Shown here piece after piece: positions 1 to 11,722 of a stretch of 64,000 bases of DNA (the stretch's first letter is position 1; every line of letters starts with the position of its first letter). The DNA comes from Aplectana chamaeleonis. Its lineage: Eukaryota; Nematoda; Chromadorea; Rhabditida; Cosmocercidae. The notes under the pieces are model-generated. The model saw nothing but the letters and a program-made list of their open reading frames with translations. It did not search any database and had not been told where the DNA came from. The translations under genes were made by a program, and so were the position numbers. The DNA is taken from assembly GCA_029168955.1 (NCBI GenBank), contig JAPDOI010001172.1, forward strand, positions 149,910 through 213,909, written 5' to 3'.

Positions 1-1313
1 GATTATATGTTCAGACTTCAGAGAAAAGCTCAAGTCTTCACCTAGTTATAAGCCTATTTTCCCCTGTAGAAGGAGATCGAAATCTTTGTGAATGGTTACT
101 TTTTGAATCTGAAAAGAGACTAATCGCTCTCTCTCCATCCGTCCTGATTCCAAAAACCCTTTCAAGCTTAGAAAATTGTTACTTCTTGACATAGTTATGG
201 TATATTCCTCCCACCCAAAGGGTAGGAATGCTCTATCAACGGCCAACTTTGAACGTGTGGAGCATCACCAGTATATATTTGTGCTAGTAATTCTGACTTC
301 AAAGCTGTCTGTATACCTGGAAGAAGTGTAAGATTTGACTCTTAGTCTTTTCTAAGTTCTATATGAATCTCCGTTTTGGCGATGGTCTCCCCTTCAATTT
401 TCTTGGATTTCACGCAGCTCCTCCACGGCTATTAAGCTGGGTCTCTTTCTGTGACATACACTCCCTCACTGTGCCTGTACTGCCTCGCTCAAAGACAGTC
501 CCCAAACTGAATAGAATTCGAAGAGCGGAGACGTACTGGAGAGTCCATGCGTTATGAAAAGCCCGGTATCTCGAAAGATCAAGGAGGTCGAAATGGGAGA
601 GGAGTCAAACTATCATGGGTGTTCTCTGAGATATTGCTCATAGCAGAGACGGAACGCTGGTCGATTTCTCAGAAAAGAAACTATCAAAGAGAAAATCGGA
701 ACAGGAGTTAGCGTTATGGGTGGTTTGTCCCTAGTTTACATAAATCCTATTCCTAACACTTACGCTATCGGTGAAGTGATATTTGCGGATGCAGACCACC
801 CAGTCAGCTAAGGGACAAACCACCCATAACGCTAACTCCTGTTGCGATTTTCTCTTGATGCTTTCTTTTCTGAGTCGACCAGCGTTCCGCTTCGCTATAG
901 CAATATCGCAGAGAACACCCTTGATGTTTACTCCTCTCCCATTTCAACCTTTGATCTTTCAGATACCGGGCTATCATAAAACTGACTTCTCCAATCCGTC
1001 TCCGTTCAGCTCGAATTCTATTCGGTTTGGGGGACTAGTCTTTGAGCGAGAGGCAGTACAGGCAGCGAGGAGTGCAAGTCAGAAAGAGGAGAGCAGCATA
1101 GCGTGGAGAGCGCGGAGAACAGAGAAATTGAAGGGAGATCCATCGCCAAAACAGGCGCTAATTCATATAGAACTAAGAAAGATTAAGAGTCAAGTCTCAC
1201 ACTTTTCCAGGTTCAGAGAGACAGCTTTTGAAGTCGGAAATTACTACACAAATATACTGGTAGGCTATAACTAGGTGAAGACTTAAGCTTTTCTCAAGTT
1301 TGAACATATAATC
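1..1313. repeat. Long fold-back (inverted-repeat) element
   Basis: The first bases of the window are the reverse complement of 1258-1313, and further matching blocks follow inward (for example 268-440 against about 1110-1247, and 708-735 against 806-835), so the whole stretch folds on itself around position 770. The left arm carries about 200 extra bases (roughly 60-265) that the right arm lacks. The 163-residue plus-strand ORF at 783-1274 is only the right arm read through and is not a gene. A related arm sequence recurs at about 20156-20580, so this is a dispersed family. The left terminus may extend beyond the window, so target-site duplications cannot be judged. Confidence 0.8.
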
Positions 1314-1846
1314 GGAATCTCCTCCCTCGAGAGAGAGGAATCGAATGGTTTTTCTTCAGGTTCTCAAAAAGTCCACTCCCGAACGAAAACGGCGTTTTTG
1401 ACGCGATTTTCGCGTCGCCGACGAGCTTTGGGACAGTGAGAGTTGTAATGGTATTGTAAATGATGTGATTATAACCAAACCTTTCAATAAAACAGATAAC
1501 TTTAAATTGTTCAGTGTATATACGTTTTCCTCTATTATCATTCAGAACATTTCAATTGAAGTATCAAATCATCTCTTATATATACACAAGAGGTGCTAAG
1601 AATAGCCTAGGACTTCTAGTTTATCTAACAATTTCATTGATCGTGTTAAGTAACTTGAAAAGTTTGTTATGTAGAAACACCTATTCTGAAAAACGTTATA
1701 TATAATAGTATATTAAGATGTACGTAAATAAAAATTCTTTCTCACAGTACTCAAATACGGATTAAATACAAATTTGAAGCTGCTTCACAAAATGATAAGA
1801 CAACTATTTGATAATAGCACACAATCATCATCATGAAAATGATTAC
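1314..1846. other. AT-rich intergenic stretch
   Basis: I see no gene, RNA or clear repeat here. Two short ORFs of about 60 residues are AT-rich chance frames without splice signals. Confidence 0.5.
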
Positions 1847-1951
1847 GGAATCAAACCGGAGGCAAATCCATTTTCCATTATCTTCTACACACAATATGGT
1901 CGACCGCGCTTTCCCATCTCGTGGTTTACCAGCGAGATTAAATGGCACATT
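1847..1951 (-). CDS. Candidate exon, unrecognised protein
   Basis: On the minus strand a 35-codon frame reads NVPFNLAGKPRDGKARST then ILCVEDNGKWICLRFDS and stops at a possible 5' splice site (GATTCC|GTAATC at 1847/1846). The composition is protein-like and unlike the AT-rich surroundings. There is no good acceptor at the 5' side and an in-frame TAA lies a few codons upstream, so the start of the exon is uncertain. I do not recognise the family. It could equally be a chance frame. Confidence 0.25.
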
Positions 1952-2369
1952 TTATATTAAAGTTGCAAGAGCGACAAAGTCGCAAGCTATGTAAGTTATT
2001 AATAATTTTCTTCCTATTATAATTAATGATCCTTCAGATAATTTTCCTTTTTACGACTTTTTCTCTTGGGCCTTTCAGAAGAAAAAACAATTTCACCTGA
2101 CCACTTTTGCTAATACATTACATATTTTGATGCAACAATATAAGCCAAAAGTTTCAGACGGATAAAACAGTCTTCTTCTTCACTGAAGAGACCCGGGAAG
2201 ACTGTACCAATAAAGTTCGTTCCTGAAGTAAGGTCGAAACAAGGAACTTTATTGACCTTTTTTCAGTGAGATTCCAGTGGAAACGAGACTAGATTAGAGG
2301 GACCAAGAAATAAAAAAAAGAAGGTAGTACGGCTTCAGTTTTATAATTGATGCTTCTGATGATTCTTAC
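1952..2369. other. Intergenic or intronic, nothing recognised
   Basis: AT-rich sequence without a convincing frame. A short hairpin with arms around 2195-2245 (gaagactgtaccaat... with a partial complement) is the only structure noted. Confidence 0.4.
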
Positions 2370-2543
2370 CATGAGCGAACTGACACAAAGAGGTTTAGGA
2401 ATAGAAATTTCAGCGAGATCGTCAGCTGTGTCATATAATTTTGCAACGGTCAATTTTGAAAATTTCCAGTTGCCAGTTTCCCCACTACTAGTTGCTCTAA
2501 TTTCGGCTGAAGATTCATGCGTATCCAGGAGTTTCCGAGGGTG
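2370..2543 (-). CDS. Candidate internal exon, unrecognised protein
   Basis: A minus-strand frame of exactly 58 codons runs from an AG acceptor (GATGCAG|CACC) to a strong donor (CTCATG|GTAAGAATC), phase 0 at both ends. The protein is hydrophilic and Ser/Thr-rich, then contains FSKLTVAKLYDTADDL. The plus strand is open as well but lacks splice signals. A similar AKLYD-containing DNA stretch occurs at about 3509-3530, which hints at a duplicated exon. The acceptor lacks a pyrimidine tract, so confidence is limited. Confidence 0.4.
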
Positions 2544-3504
2544 CTGCATCAATTGGCGTTTACCGTTTGTCTCCTAACCAAAGCCACAGTCCAAGCTCAG
2601 AGAGTAATTTTGATATTATACTCCCAGTCGCGGTGTATAGCTTAACCCTGCAAAGCGCGAAATCTCAATTCGCTCCAATAAGCGAGAAAAAGCAAAGTGA
2701 AAAAAAAGTCGGCCCCGCCTCCCATGGGAAGAAAAAATGGGTAACGCCCACCGACAAGCTTCCGGTATCAATAGGGAAGAGAAGCGCGATCGATTTTTGT
2801 TTCAAAGCTATGTTCTTCCATTTGTTTCCGGTCAGGCTTTATTTTGTAACCTGCTTCAAAAACTATGGCTGTGAATAACGGAGAAAAAAATAGGCTCAAG
2901 AGACAACTCATCCCGCAAACTTCTCGTCGTTCTAATTAAGAATCTTTGAGGGGTCATAACTCCGTTCGTAGTAACTTCTGAGCGATTCTGGAGACACTTT
3001 TTGTGATCAGTGTAAAATTCCAAGATGAGCAAGGAAAAAACAAAATTTCGATTCTGAGAGTTGGACTGGTGCCGCGCTTAAGGCAGGCCCGCAAATTAAT
3101 ACGAGGCAAACACCCCTACCTCGTGTTGATTCAATTGAAAAGTTTGATCGGGTGATCAAGCGCTCGAAGGAATCGAGCGCAACGGCTGTTGATTTCCCAC
3201 GGTTGCTGCTCGACTTCCGTGGTGCGATTGTGGAAGGAACAAGGGCGGTAGTTTTTCTACAGGTCCAATGCCACCTGCTTCTGTATGATGGAGCAGGTAT
3301 GCTTGAAAACTTGCTGCTTTCGCTGTCGTAGGTGCTGGCGAAAGCGCTTGCGAGAGCAGAGCGGGTGACGGCGCGCGAGAAAAGGAGCGCCTGTGAGCGA
3401 CTAGCGAATCGTGTGCCCACGATGACCATCGATTTTGCGTAATCGCACGCGCTCGCCACGTATGGACGGGAGCCTAATTGACGCGAAGTTCGGAACCGCG
3501 GAAA
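2544..3504. other. Intergenic or intronic, nothing firm
   Basis: A minus-strand 150-codon ORF (3007-3459) lies here, but it is Ser/Arg-rich, has no splice or start context and is not recognisable. I leave it unannotated. The sequence 2950-2990 resembles the 'gggtcataactccgttc' phrase that recurs in several MITE interiors. Confidence 0.4.
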
Positions 3505-3632
3505 TCAACCGGGGTATGTCATATAATTTTGCAAACGCAAATGTACAAGCAGTGTGGAAGATGTCGTTCGGTACTTGATATTGGCTTGAATTGTAAAACC
3601 GTTCTTCTCTGGATATTGCATCCTGAACTTCT
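3505..3632 (-). CDS. Candidate terminal exon, unrecognised protein
   Basis: A good acceptor (TTTTGCTGCTTCGCAG) at 3633-3634 opens a minus-strand exon. One frame reads KFRMQYPEKNGFTIQANIKY and ends in a stop after LQNYMTYPG at 3505; another frame stays open and reads QVPNDIFHTACTFAFAKLYD, similar to the exon at 2370-2543. Which frame is used cannot be settled from the sequence. The family is not recognised. Confidence 0.3.
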
Positions 3633-4829
3633 CTGCGAAGCAGCAAAATTTGTCTCCTCCTGAGCATGAGTAGAGTCGTATTATGCTCTCCATGAGGTGA
3701 GTCGTATACCTGGCGAATCTACCACCTGTGATACCAAGATTTTGACGCTGTCGTTTGGCTTACATTATGAAGCCTAAGCTTGCTCCGGATGAGTCCGGGT
3801 ACAGCAAGCAGCGGAGCGAACGGACGCCATGGCATTATATAAACTAGTTGAGGAGAACATGTCGAAAACTTGCAGAGAATCCAGTTCTTTTCTGATATCA
3901 GCATCATGCTCAGAGTAAAACAAACCGGAAGGGTATTGACGATTTGGTTCGCTCTCGTGCAGCTACTGCAGCGAATGAAGAGATATACGGGTACGAGACA
4001 TATCTGTCCACCCACTTATCAATCTCAAAATATAGGCGTTTTTGAGGACCCATAAATTCATTTTGCAGGGAGCCTAGGAGCGATTCCAGAGATAAATACC
4101 ATTGTGATAAGCATGTGATTTTCTCTAAAGATAAAAGCATAAAACCTGAAGATTGATTCTTTAAGGTGTCCTGTGCCTTTAGGGTTATGTAATGTGTTAG
4201 TTATGTAACTGAAGGAATTTAGCGATGAAAACATCCATGTCCACTCTTTGAAAAATTTGCTGCCAAGGGGGTAGAACCACTCACAGCGAAAAAACTTAGA
4301 CGTGATCTGGGTTTTGCCCCTGGAACCATTACTGGAAATAAATGATATTTTTTCCCCCATCGTAGTCAAACATTATCCTTTGGAGAGACCAAAAACAGGT
4401 TTTTCTCATCGCCCTAAATAGCCCCCGTGGACTATAGCTTAGGCTAAAGAGGATTTCAAATTTTTGTGCAGTCGAGGTCCCACCTAATACTATTCCGTGG
4501 TTTCCTTTCTCTGTGATCGTATGATGGGAGTAAGCGGACCAGTGCCGAAGGATCTCATATCGTACGTATTGTAAAATACATGAATAAACATCATCAGTCG
4601 ATGACGAAGGAGGTTTATAGGCAGGGAAAAAAATTTTGAAGAGACCTGCACTGGCACTTACTGTCAAAGGAGTCTGGCGCTGGCCCAAAACACAAGGACA
4701 CAAAAGGAAGTCGTACCATGCAATTAGAATATTGAATTCTTTCGAGCACAGCTACTTTTTCTTCATCTTTAAGTGGTGAAATTTGAATCACACACAGTTT
4801 TTCGCGTCCACAAAGACGTTTGAGCTACG
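3633..4829. other. Intergenic or intronic stretch with one possible exon remnant
   Basis: No complete gene is visible. On the minus strand at about 4540-4620 a frame contains VYSCILQYVRYE, close to VYSCALQYVRFD in the better exon at 45.9 kb; this may be a paralogous exon remnant. The rest shows only short chance ORFs. Confidence 0.35.
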
Positions 4830-5160
4830 AGATAGTCGATGATGAACCAGGAAATTGAAGAAACTCATTTGGTTGAAATCTCATACTCTCTCTTTCTCTC
4901 GTGCATTCTCTCAAAAGTCCCATTGTCAGATTTTTTGAATAAGTTTTAGTAGTATATTGTTCTCCATCGAGCTCGTTAACAATTTTTGCAGCAACACTTG
5001 TAGTGAGAGAGCAGCCGGGACACACTGAATCTTTTGTCTCCGTTCCTTCTTACGTGTAAAAAACTGTTGTTTGGCAGTTTTTTCTTTCGACCTACATACC
5101 AGCGTGGTGGGGGTACTCATAGGCTGGCACTTTCTGGAGAATGCCAGCATCAGCTGCACC

Positions 5161-5675
5161 ATGGCCTCTTTCTCCATATTCCTGTCATGCTATCTCCTCG
5201 TCCAGTATCGTCAAGTTTCTGCTTCTCGCTACTTCAGTGATGGTAGGAGAACGTTGTCTAGTTTGATGAGTTATAGAGATATTTCAAAGAAGCTATAGTA
5301 ATTTCCAGGGGTTGTACACAGCCATCACTATGATCACGATGACCAATTACCACGGTAAATTTCTTTTCCAGCAGCGCTAACTTGGTGGTGTAACACATCT
5401 ATATGAATAGTGCTAATCTTTTCTCTTTCAGATGAATGTCTTCGCATGATCTGTCACCACATACTGAGTTGAGAGTGGCAACTACGGAGGTGACCATTAC
5501 GACGACGACCATCATGGGCACCATCATGGAGAGATCTCTATGGACATCACCATGATCATCACCATGGACACCATGACCTCTTATCATCACGGATACCATC
5601 ATTTTGGTTATGGAGAACCATGATGGACACGTTGATGCTCACGATAATCATTACGGACATTATGGACATCACTAA
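5161..5675 (+). pseudogene. His-rich secreted-protein gene, copy A (probably broken)
   Basis: Three exons can be traced by comparison with the other two copies. Exon 1 (5161-5242) starts MASFSIFLSCYLLVQYRQV, a hydrophobic leader compatible with a signal peptide, and ends in phase 1 at a GTAGGA donor. Exon 2 (5309-5354) begins after TTTCCAG and encodes SHHYDHDDQ. Exon 3 (about 5470-5675) encodes a run rich in His, Gly, Asp and Tyr. Relative to copy B, exon 3 has +1 shifts after the HHGHH region and again near GYGE, so no single frame reaches the TAA at 5673. An AATAAA signal lies at 5732-5737. The function is unknown; His clusters suggest divalent-metal binding, which is inference. The breaks could be real or assembly errors. 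Confidence 0.6.
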
Positions 5676-6772
5676 TTACTATGGAACCAAAAATAATGCT
5701 GAGAAGAAATATATTTTTCATCTGGAATGCAAATAAAACATTCAGCATGCTGCTGCTCTTTTGTACAGAGCTGACAGTACACTGTGACGTGTTGGTCCTT
5801 CGCCGTTCAACTCAGTCGAGCGAATGAACGCTCACTTTGCGGAGGCCAAGATCCGGCAACTGCGACACCACCGGTCAAAGGTTTTCAAACGTGAGTAACT
5901 ATCTACAGCCGCGGCCCCGTCCATCCCCCTTCATTAAATTTGGATATGGAAGGCCTATATGTGTATCTATTGTGTAGGGATGATGAATTTCATACCTTTC
6001 AGGCAACTCCTCTAAACTTACATATTTAGCGTGTATCCTACACCATAATATGCGCTTAAGTCACGTCAAAAAGTGTTTTTCAGGGTATTGATGGGGAGTT
6101 ATGAATGTCATTTCAGTTGAATAAAGGACGTTTTGCTGATAACGTAGACGATTGAGAGAAAACACTAAGTGCATTGACGACCCAATGTAGTAGAGACCTA
6201 CACTCAAATCAAAACCATTTCATACCTTGATTGACATCGGCGCATGCTCTTTCCAATAGCAAATTACCAGATAACTGTCCCAGCGACCGAAGAGAAGTAG
6301 GTGTTCCAAAACACAGCACCGAATATGTTCTTTTTCGCTTGATCCTTTCCCGCAGTAAAACATGTCACACTAACTTTGCGAGAATCATGAAGAAGAAGAT
6401 TCAAAAGCTGCTTGACCGTTCAAAATGTAGATTAGGAATATACTTATCAACCGATTCGCGAATCGGAGAGGAGGCAGTTTCACCTAATAACGCCCAAAAA
6501 ACTGAGGAGCTACTGTGGCTCAAAATGCCGTTACGGCTGGGTTTGAGTCGCAGCTGCAATTAACCAATCTCCACGTTGAGTTTCTCTTTTGCTACCGCAT
6601 GATTCAGATCACTTTCATGTAAGAGCCCTCATCTGAAAGAGAGAGTGCGCCCGGCCCTCAAGGGGAGTCGGTCCCTGGATAGCATGTGAAAAGATCCTTG
6701 TGAATAAAATGAAAACTGGTGTTCATGTTTTGGACTGTTGTTGCTATGCATATTGAATAAAACGTCCAGAGT
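5676..6772. other. Downstream part of duplicated block A
   Basis: This is non-coding sequence conserved with 40.6-42.09 kb (for example cagtcgagc, gatgatgaattt and gattcgcgaatcgg phrases). The 110-residue ORF at 6231-6563 is not conserved as a frame in copy C, so I do not call it a gene. Confidence 0.6.
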
Positions 6773-7256
6773 TTAAAAGGCAGTGTTCACGATGATTTTC
6801 ATTTTTGACTTTTTCACATAATACAAAGCGTCGGCCTCCAAGTTATACCAAAATTACGAAGAAACGGCAAGAAACGCATTAAAACGTCGTGATTCAGTCA
6901 CATTATTCTATAATATGGACTAGTTGTCCGGTTGGATGAACATGTTCATTGTGGTTGTCACCGGTGAAAAATAGGGTCAGCCGAAGATGGAAAAATATTT
7001 TATACAAAGCCGCAGTATTAGGCAGAGTCCGAAGGAAGAGACGAGGAACAACGAGAAAGCAGAAAACTGTAAACGTTGTCACAACGAACAGTTTTGTGAG
7101 AAGTAAAGTGGCTGGGGTGAGAGTAAAGCAGATTTCGTGCCTTTTCTAATCCTTTTTCTCAGTTTTCTCCGTCATTTGAGTTCTACCCGAGTGAACAATT
7201 AATCGATTTAGCGATTAATCTGAAAATTGACGATAATCCGTGAACACTGCCTTTAA
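6773..7256. mobile_element. TTAA-type MITE, copy 1 (interior type A)
   Basis: The element begins with AGGCAGTGTTCACGATGA after TTTAAA and ends with GTGAACACTGCCT followed by TTAA at 7253-7256. Its interior matches MITE copy 7 at the right edge of the window (shared phrases ggactagttgtccg and ttggatgarcatgtt) in the same orientation. There is no transposase frame. It sits exactly at the end of duplicated block A. Confidence 0.88.
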
Positions 7257-8729
7257 GATAAACTTGTGTGTCAACCTGAATGAGTTATAGCATCACACTG
7301 CTTGGCTGTTCAGAGATCCATCAAGTTGTTTCAGATTTTGAAAGCTGGTCGTAAAATTATCCACGAAACTAAGCGGAAAATGGCTCCTCATTTCTCTATA
7401 TTTTAGTCTCACCTCGTCACCCGTATCTAGGCTTCGACCTCGAGTATTTCGTTGCTTTTGCTTCTGATTTCCTCAACAACCAAAGAAGTTTAGCGCGTCT
7501 GCCAATTGAATCGAAAATCTCCGGTCAGAGAGAGAGGGAGGCGGTGACGTTACTATGAACCAAGCTTCATCATGAGTGTCTAAGCGCTTATTTCTGAGAA
7601 AATACAATGGTAAAAGCGGATAAACAACCGCTCCGCTCTCCAACATAGCGTTATAACAGCTGCAACGCGGCTTCCTAGGTGTAAAGATACAAACAATACA
7701 CGCTTGGTGCCCGTCAGCCCTACTCATTTAGGAAGAAAGAAAATGTCAGCAACTGGGGGCGAACTCCGTCGATCGATAGCGATCATCTCTTGGGTTTCAC
7801 GCTCTGCAAATTTTCTCGCTGGGCAGGGTCGCGACTTTCCGCTTGAATTATCGTCGATCCGCTTGATGGGGAAAGTCGCGACACTGCGTGGCGGGACAAA
7901 GCTGTGCCAGAGGAAAACGGGGTGGGGAAATGGCTATCGATCAAATTATTTGGCGCACGATTGCTGAGCGCGGCTTCCTTTCTGAAAAACACGGATGATA
8001 CACAAATCATAGAATACCAAATTTTTGTCGTAGCTTCAAGAAGCCTAGGCCGTGAACTGAATTGGCCTGCCTTTGTATGCACTCGTTATTCGAAGATTCT
8101 TCCCACAGATATTATGTATATATACAAATGGGACGGTTTAGCGATAACTTTTACCATCAGCTTCTAAAACCTGAAACAATTTGATAGATCTCTCAACAGA
8201 TGCAACGTGTTGCTAAAGATTATTCAGAATGACAAACAATCTTACTCTGTAATATGTGTGCGAAGCTTTACAGGGGCCATAGAAAAAAGCTCCATTCCTC
8301 ACCCTCTATCGCTCCTTTTTTCTATGAAGGACATTACGCACTGCCTAGTTACGGGGCGGTTTTTTTCTATCGGTCAGAATTTACGAGAGCAAAGCAAATC
8401 TGGCCTTGCAGTTTCTTACCCTTTTCAGATCCCGTTTGTGCTCGTCTGTGAATGGTTCTCTTGCTCGGCCTAGTAGCCGGGCAGACACAACGCGTTCTGG
8501 CCCGTCACCACTTATTAACAACAGGCTCCTAACTGGTCAACGAGATTTATTACTGGACCAGCTGCGCCAAAGCGCGGCTAACGCCGCCCAGCCGCCGCGT
8601 GGCTCAGCTTCCCCCAGTTGATGGCCGGCTTAGCTGGCCTGTTCTGTAAAACCAGCTTCCCCGGTTCGGTGGCCCAAGCTTAGCTGGCCTGTTCTAGATA
8701 GCGCCTAATAAAAGAACCAACAAAAAAAC
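7257..8729. other. Intergenic, small imperfect repeats only
   Basis: No gene is supported. A short inverted pair 'gtcgcgactttccgcttga' / 'gggaaagtcgcgac' lies at about 7828-7882. At 8460-8700 a GC-rich stretch contains two copies of 'cttagctggcctgttct' about 60 bp apart. ORFs here lack splice signals. Confidence 0.45.
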
Positions 8730-9112
8730 TCAGGAGTTGCAACATCTAGGGCGGTCCCACGATGATTCTGGTAAACAATGCAGGTTTAAAGAACTCAGCC
8801 ATACCTGCAGCAGCTAGAATTGGTCCCAACACGATCCTCGGCTAAGAGGATTTAAAGAACTTAAAGTGCAATACCTAGGGGTGGGTGCACACCACAATCC
8901 GTAACAGTGCAGGTTTAAAGCCATACTTTCAATATGCAACAGCTAGAAGTAAGTCCCCACCACGATCCTGTAACAATGCATTGGATTTAAAGAACTCAAT
9001 CAGGTTTAAAATACTCAATATGCAACAGCTAGAATTGGTCCCACCACGATCCGTAACATAACGAAGGTTTTAAGAACTCAATATGCAACAGTTAGGGTGG
9101 TCTCCACAACGA
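8730..9112. repeat. Tandem repeat, unit about 60 bp
   Basis: Five to six degenerate units follow one another, each with the phrases 'atgcaacagctagaat', 'ggtcccaccacgatcc', 'gtaacaatgcaggttt' and 'aaagaactca'. The units are most alike at 8930-9100. No coding potential is seen. Confidence 0.75.
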
Positions 9113-9524
9113 TCACGATGCTGTGCGCAGTCACCTGGACCTTGAGCTCGCATTTCACCGCGCACTTTCAAAACACACACAGAGGCATTAACGCGCTCCA
9201 GTCGCCAATGGAAAATTGCGGCAACCATCGAGGTCTTCAGAATGCCCGGTCAGACGTCGCATGGACGTTGGTCAGACACACCACCACGCCGCTTATTACA
9301 TGTAAGGATAAGGATTCTGGGCAACGGGCATGTAACTTACGGGTGGATGAAATCCCAGAAGAAAGCTAGCAAATGGCAAGCATTTTTAATGGAGATGTAT
9401 TTTTGCTCATTCACCATGTATTTTACGCATGTGGGTGGAGAAACTTTGTGTTATGAATACAAGGTTAAAGAAATTATTATATTGAATTTTTGCTTTGTTG
9501 ATGACGTCATTTTCAAGTAGTAAT
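9113..9524. other. Intergenic, nothing recognised
   Basis: Short plus-strand ORFs of about 90 residues are present but have neither family features nor splice signals. Confidence 0.4.
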
Positions 9525-9818
9525 CTACGAGAAGAATCCGAAAAAAAACGGATTTGGCCTCCACTCCAGGAGAAGAAATGAACGAGAACGACTAAGGGTG
9601 ATACAGCAATAAAAGCGTCGAGGCCTCGCGCCCTTCCTGGCAACAGTGTCCGGGCCACGCGCCGTTTTTTGAGCCTGAGGTGCCGGTGCGGTGACCTTGG
9701 TTGTGGGTATGTGAACGGCCCTCCCCCAGACGTTCTGAAACGGCAGAGAAAACTGATGAGGAGGGCGGGTGAACCATTTAAATTGATATTCCGTAGTTTG
9801 AGCGCTTGCGGCTGACAT
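9525..9818 (-). CDS. Candidate ORF/first exon with a TEYQFKW motif
   Basis: A minus-strand frame of 97 codons starts with ATG at 9818 and opens MSAASAQTTEYQFKWFTRPP, followed by a Pro/Ala/Lys-rich basic stretch (TKVTAPAPQAQKTARG, ARKGARPRRFYCC). The composition is protein-like over the first 75 residues and then becomes Phe/Ser-rich, so a donor near the CTGTATCA at about 9600 may end the exon. The S/T-E-Y-x-x-x-F/W motif recalls microtubule-associated repeats of the MDM1/SAXO kind, but one short motif is weak evidence. No upstream splice-leader acceptor is obvious. Confidence 0.3.
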   Translation of the reverse strand: MSAASAQTTEYQFKWFTRPPHQFSLPFQNVWGRAVHIPTTKVTAPAPQAQKTARGPDTVARKGARPRRFYCCITLSRSRSFLLLEWRPNPFFFGFFS

Positions 9819-11139
9819 TCAGATTATGGCGCGCTAATTACATACACACCGCCCTACAAACTTAATGTATAATAAATTCCAGAAGTTTGAGAGGCTGCGA
9901 GAAAAAGCTGCGTGCAAATTTTTCTCAGTCCAATAACCTCAAAGTCTGGACCCTTGGTGGTTCGAAACTATTTCCGAAGGGATGCCACCCGTTGGATGGT
10001 GATGGCTTAAAAAACGCTGTGACTGGCCAACGCGAATTGCTAACGTCCACGACCTCACCTCGCCTGAAGTCTTGTAAACAGTCGGGTTGGGAAAGGAAAC
10101 TGAGACGACTTGTGGGGAATTCTGTTAGGAACTCAGCTACTTTTTTGAAATTGAAATTTCGATTTTTGATGGTGGATCGTACGTCTTATAGTAGTTTCTT
10201 AAAACTTAGGAGACCGCCTGCTCCACGGCGAATTCCCACAGCCGACCACTGTGCTCCACCGCTGATCGTTTCCATTGGTGACATGTGTGGACACGCAGTG
10301 CGCTGGGAACCACTTCGATTGGAGCAGACTTTTTTACCCAGTATGGGTGCGTTCGTCAGGCTGCACGTTTCGAAACCGCACACCTTTTCGTTTCCTTAGC
10401 TCTTTCTAAAAGCAATCTCCTACGGCTCCTTTTCTCGTATCTAGGCACTCTCTTTCCTGCGTTCCATTATGAGGTTCCACCCATTTTCTATTGTTACATT
10501 TTTCAACTTGTCGTACAGTTTTTGACATTTTTCAACTGTCGCACAGTTTTTGAATTAGAAATTAGCTAACGAATTTTTGGCACTTATTCAGGACAGGGCT
10601 TTTTACTCTGAACATGACCATGCAAATTCCTGATACATACCACTTACATGCAATCGGAAGAGTTTCATAAACCTTGTACGACATTGTGATTTACCCCAAT
10701 TCTAAAGCTCATTTCAATGCGTATCGCACCACAGGAAGGTAGGCTGAGAGAGAGCCATTGACTGGAGCAATGATCATCTATTTTCTCACGAATCTAGAGT
10801 GTTTCTATTACGGCAGGTGTCTCAGGTGAAAGTTGCTTTGAAGTCGAGTTCACGCCTAATTGTTAGCATGTACCGTCAAAACCAACTTGGGGGTTTTGGT
10901 AATTTGAAAAAAATGGACGGAGTTCAGGTCTGTGATGCCCTAATAAACCTCCTAGAGCACTCTCTCGGTTCAGCCAGACACTTGCTGACCTTCTAGGTCT
11001 TGTCTACAGTAGAGCTAACGAAAAAATTTACCAGAAATTGGAATCTGGGACTTGAGAATCGTCGTCAGCAGCCCCAAATAACCACCTAGACAAGTCGGAG
11101 CAAGACCTGGAACGTTTGCCAACGGCTAATGCACTGCAG
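9819..11139. other. Intergenic, nothing firm
   Basis: A 170-codon plus-strand ORF (9887-10399) crosses this region but shows no family features, no acceptor or trans-splice site before its ATG, and mixed composition. I see no repeat structure. Nothing is called. Confidence 0.4.
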
Positions 11140-11465
11140 ATTTTTTGAAAATCGTAAAATGAACCCCAGCTTATTGTTCAGCATAACAGACAACCCAGGA
11201 ATTTTCAGCGAAGTCTTGTGCGCTGACATATGCCTTACTTTTACTCCCCACCTACCACGGAGTTCTGCTTAAATTTCTGAAAAGCTTACCTGAGACTAAT
11301 CTGTAGCAACCGATGGAAATTTCATGAGAAATCGTAAATTGTGCTGCATAATTCCATTGTTCAGCACCCCCGATTATACCACGTAGTGTAATTTTAGCAG
11401 AATCTTGAACACCGATATATGGCAGGCTTTCAGTACTCCCCAAATCATCCCACCCTCCACGCAGA
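11140..11465. repeat. Imperfect tandem duplication, unit about 190 bp
   Basis: The phrases 'gaaaatcgtaaa', 'ttgttcagca', 'cttgtgcgctgacatatg' and 'tactccccacctaccac' at 11150-11260 reappear as 'gaaatcgtaaatt', 'ttgttcagca', 'cttgaacaccgatatatg' and 'actccccaaatcatcccac' at 11325-11455. It is non-coding. Confidence 0.55.
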
Positions 11466-11722
11466 ATAAAAGTACACCAATGACAATTTGACCGTCGTCC
11501 GAGGATTTTCAGTAGGAAATTGAAAGAAACGCCAGATGCTTGTGCAGCAACTGGAATAACCCTCGGGGTTGACGCAAAAAACTTAGGTACTTTTTCGGAA
11601 TAGACGATCCCACCTAAAAAAATGGATCTTCATGGTGTTTCATATATGTTCTTTGCAAAAATTTTCCACACGTTGCTCTATGCTTCTACATGTTCAGAAG
11701 CAGAAACGTGACAATAAAGGAT
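11466..11722. other. Intergenic, nothing recognised
   Basis: No frame, repeat or structure stands out in these 257 bases. Confidence 0.4.

Larger units (their letters stand above)
4830..6772 (+). repeat. Segmental duplication, copy A (His-rich gene unit)
   Basis: This block aligns base by base, with many small indels, to 39.75-42.09 kb (copy C, same orientation), and its gene-bearing part aligns to 13.5-14.45 kb (copy B, inverted). Shared landmarks include the phrase cttttgtctccgttcc, the three exons of the His-rich gene, its AATAAA signal, and a downstream stretch with ccgattcgcgaatcgg and atgcatattga. Copy A lacks the MITE that copy C carries at 41217-41731. The block ends at MITE copy 1 (6773). 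Confidence 0.85.

Noticed and set aside
3007..3459. 150-residue minus-strand ORF
   Set aside because: Ser/Arg-rich, no splice signals or motif; not distinguishable from chance.
9887..10399. 170-residue plus-strand ORF
   Set aside because: No family features, no trans-splice site and no conserved neighbour; likely chance.
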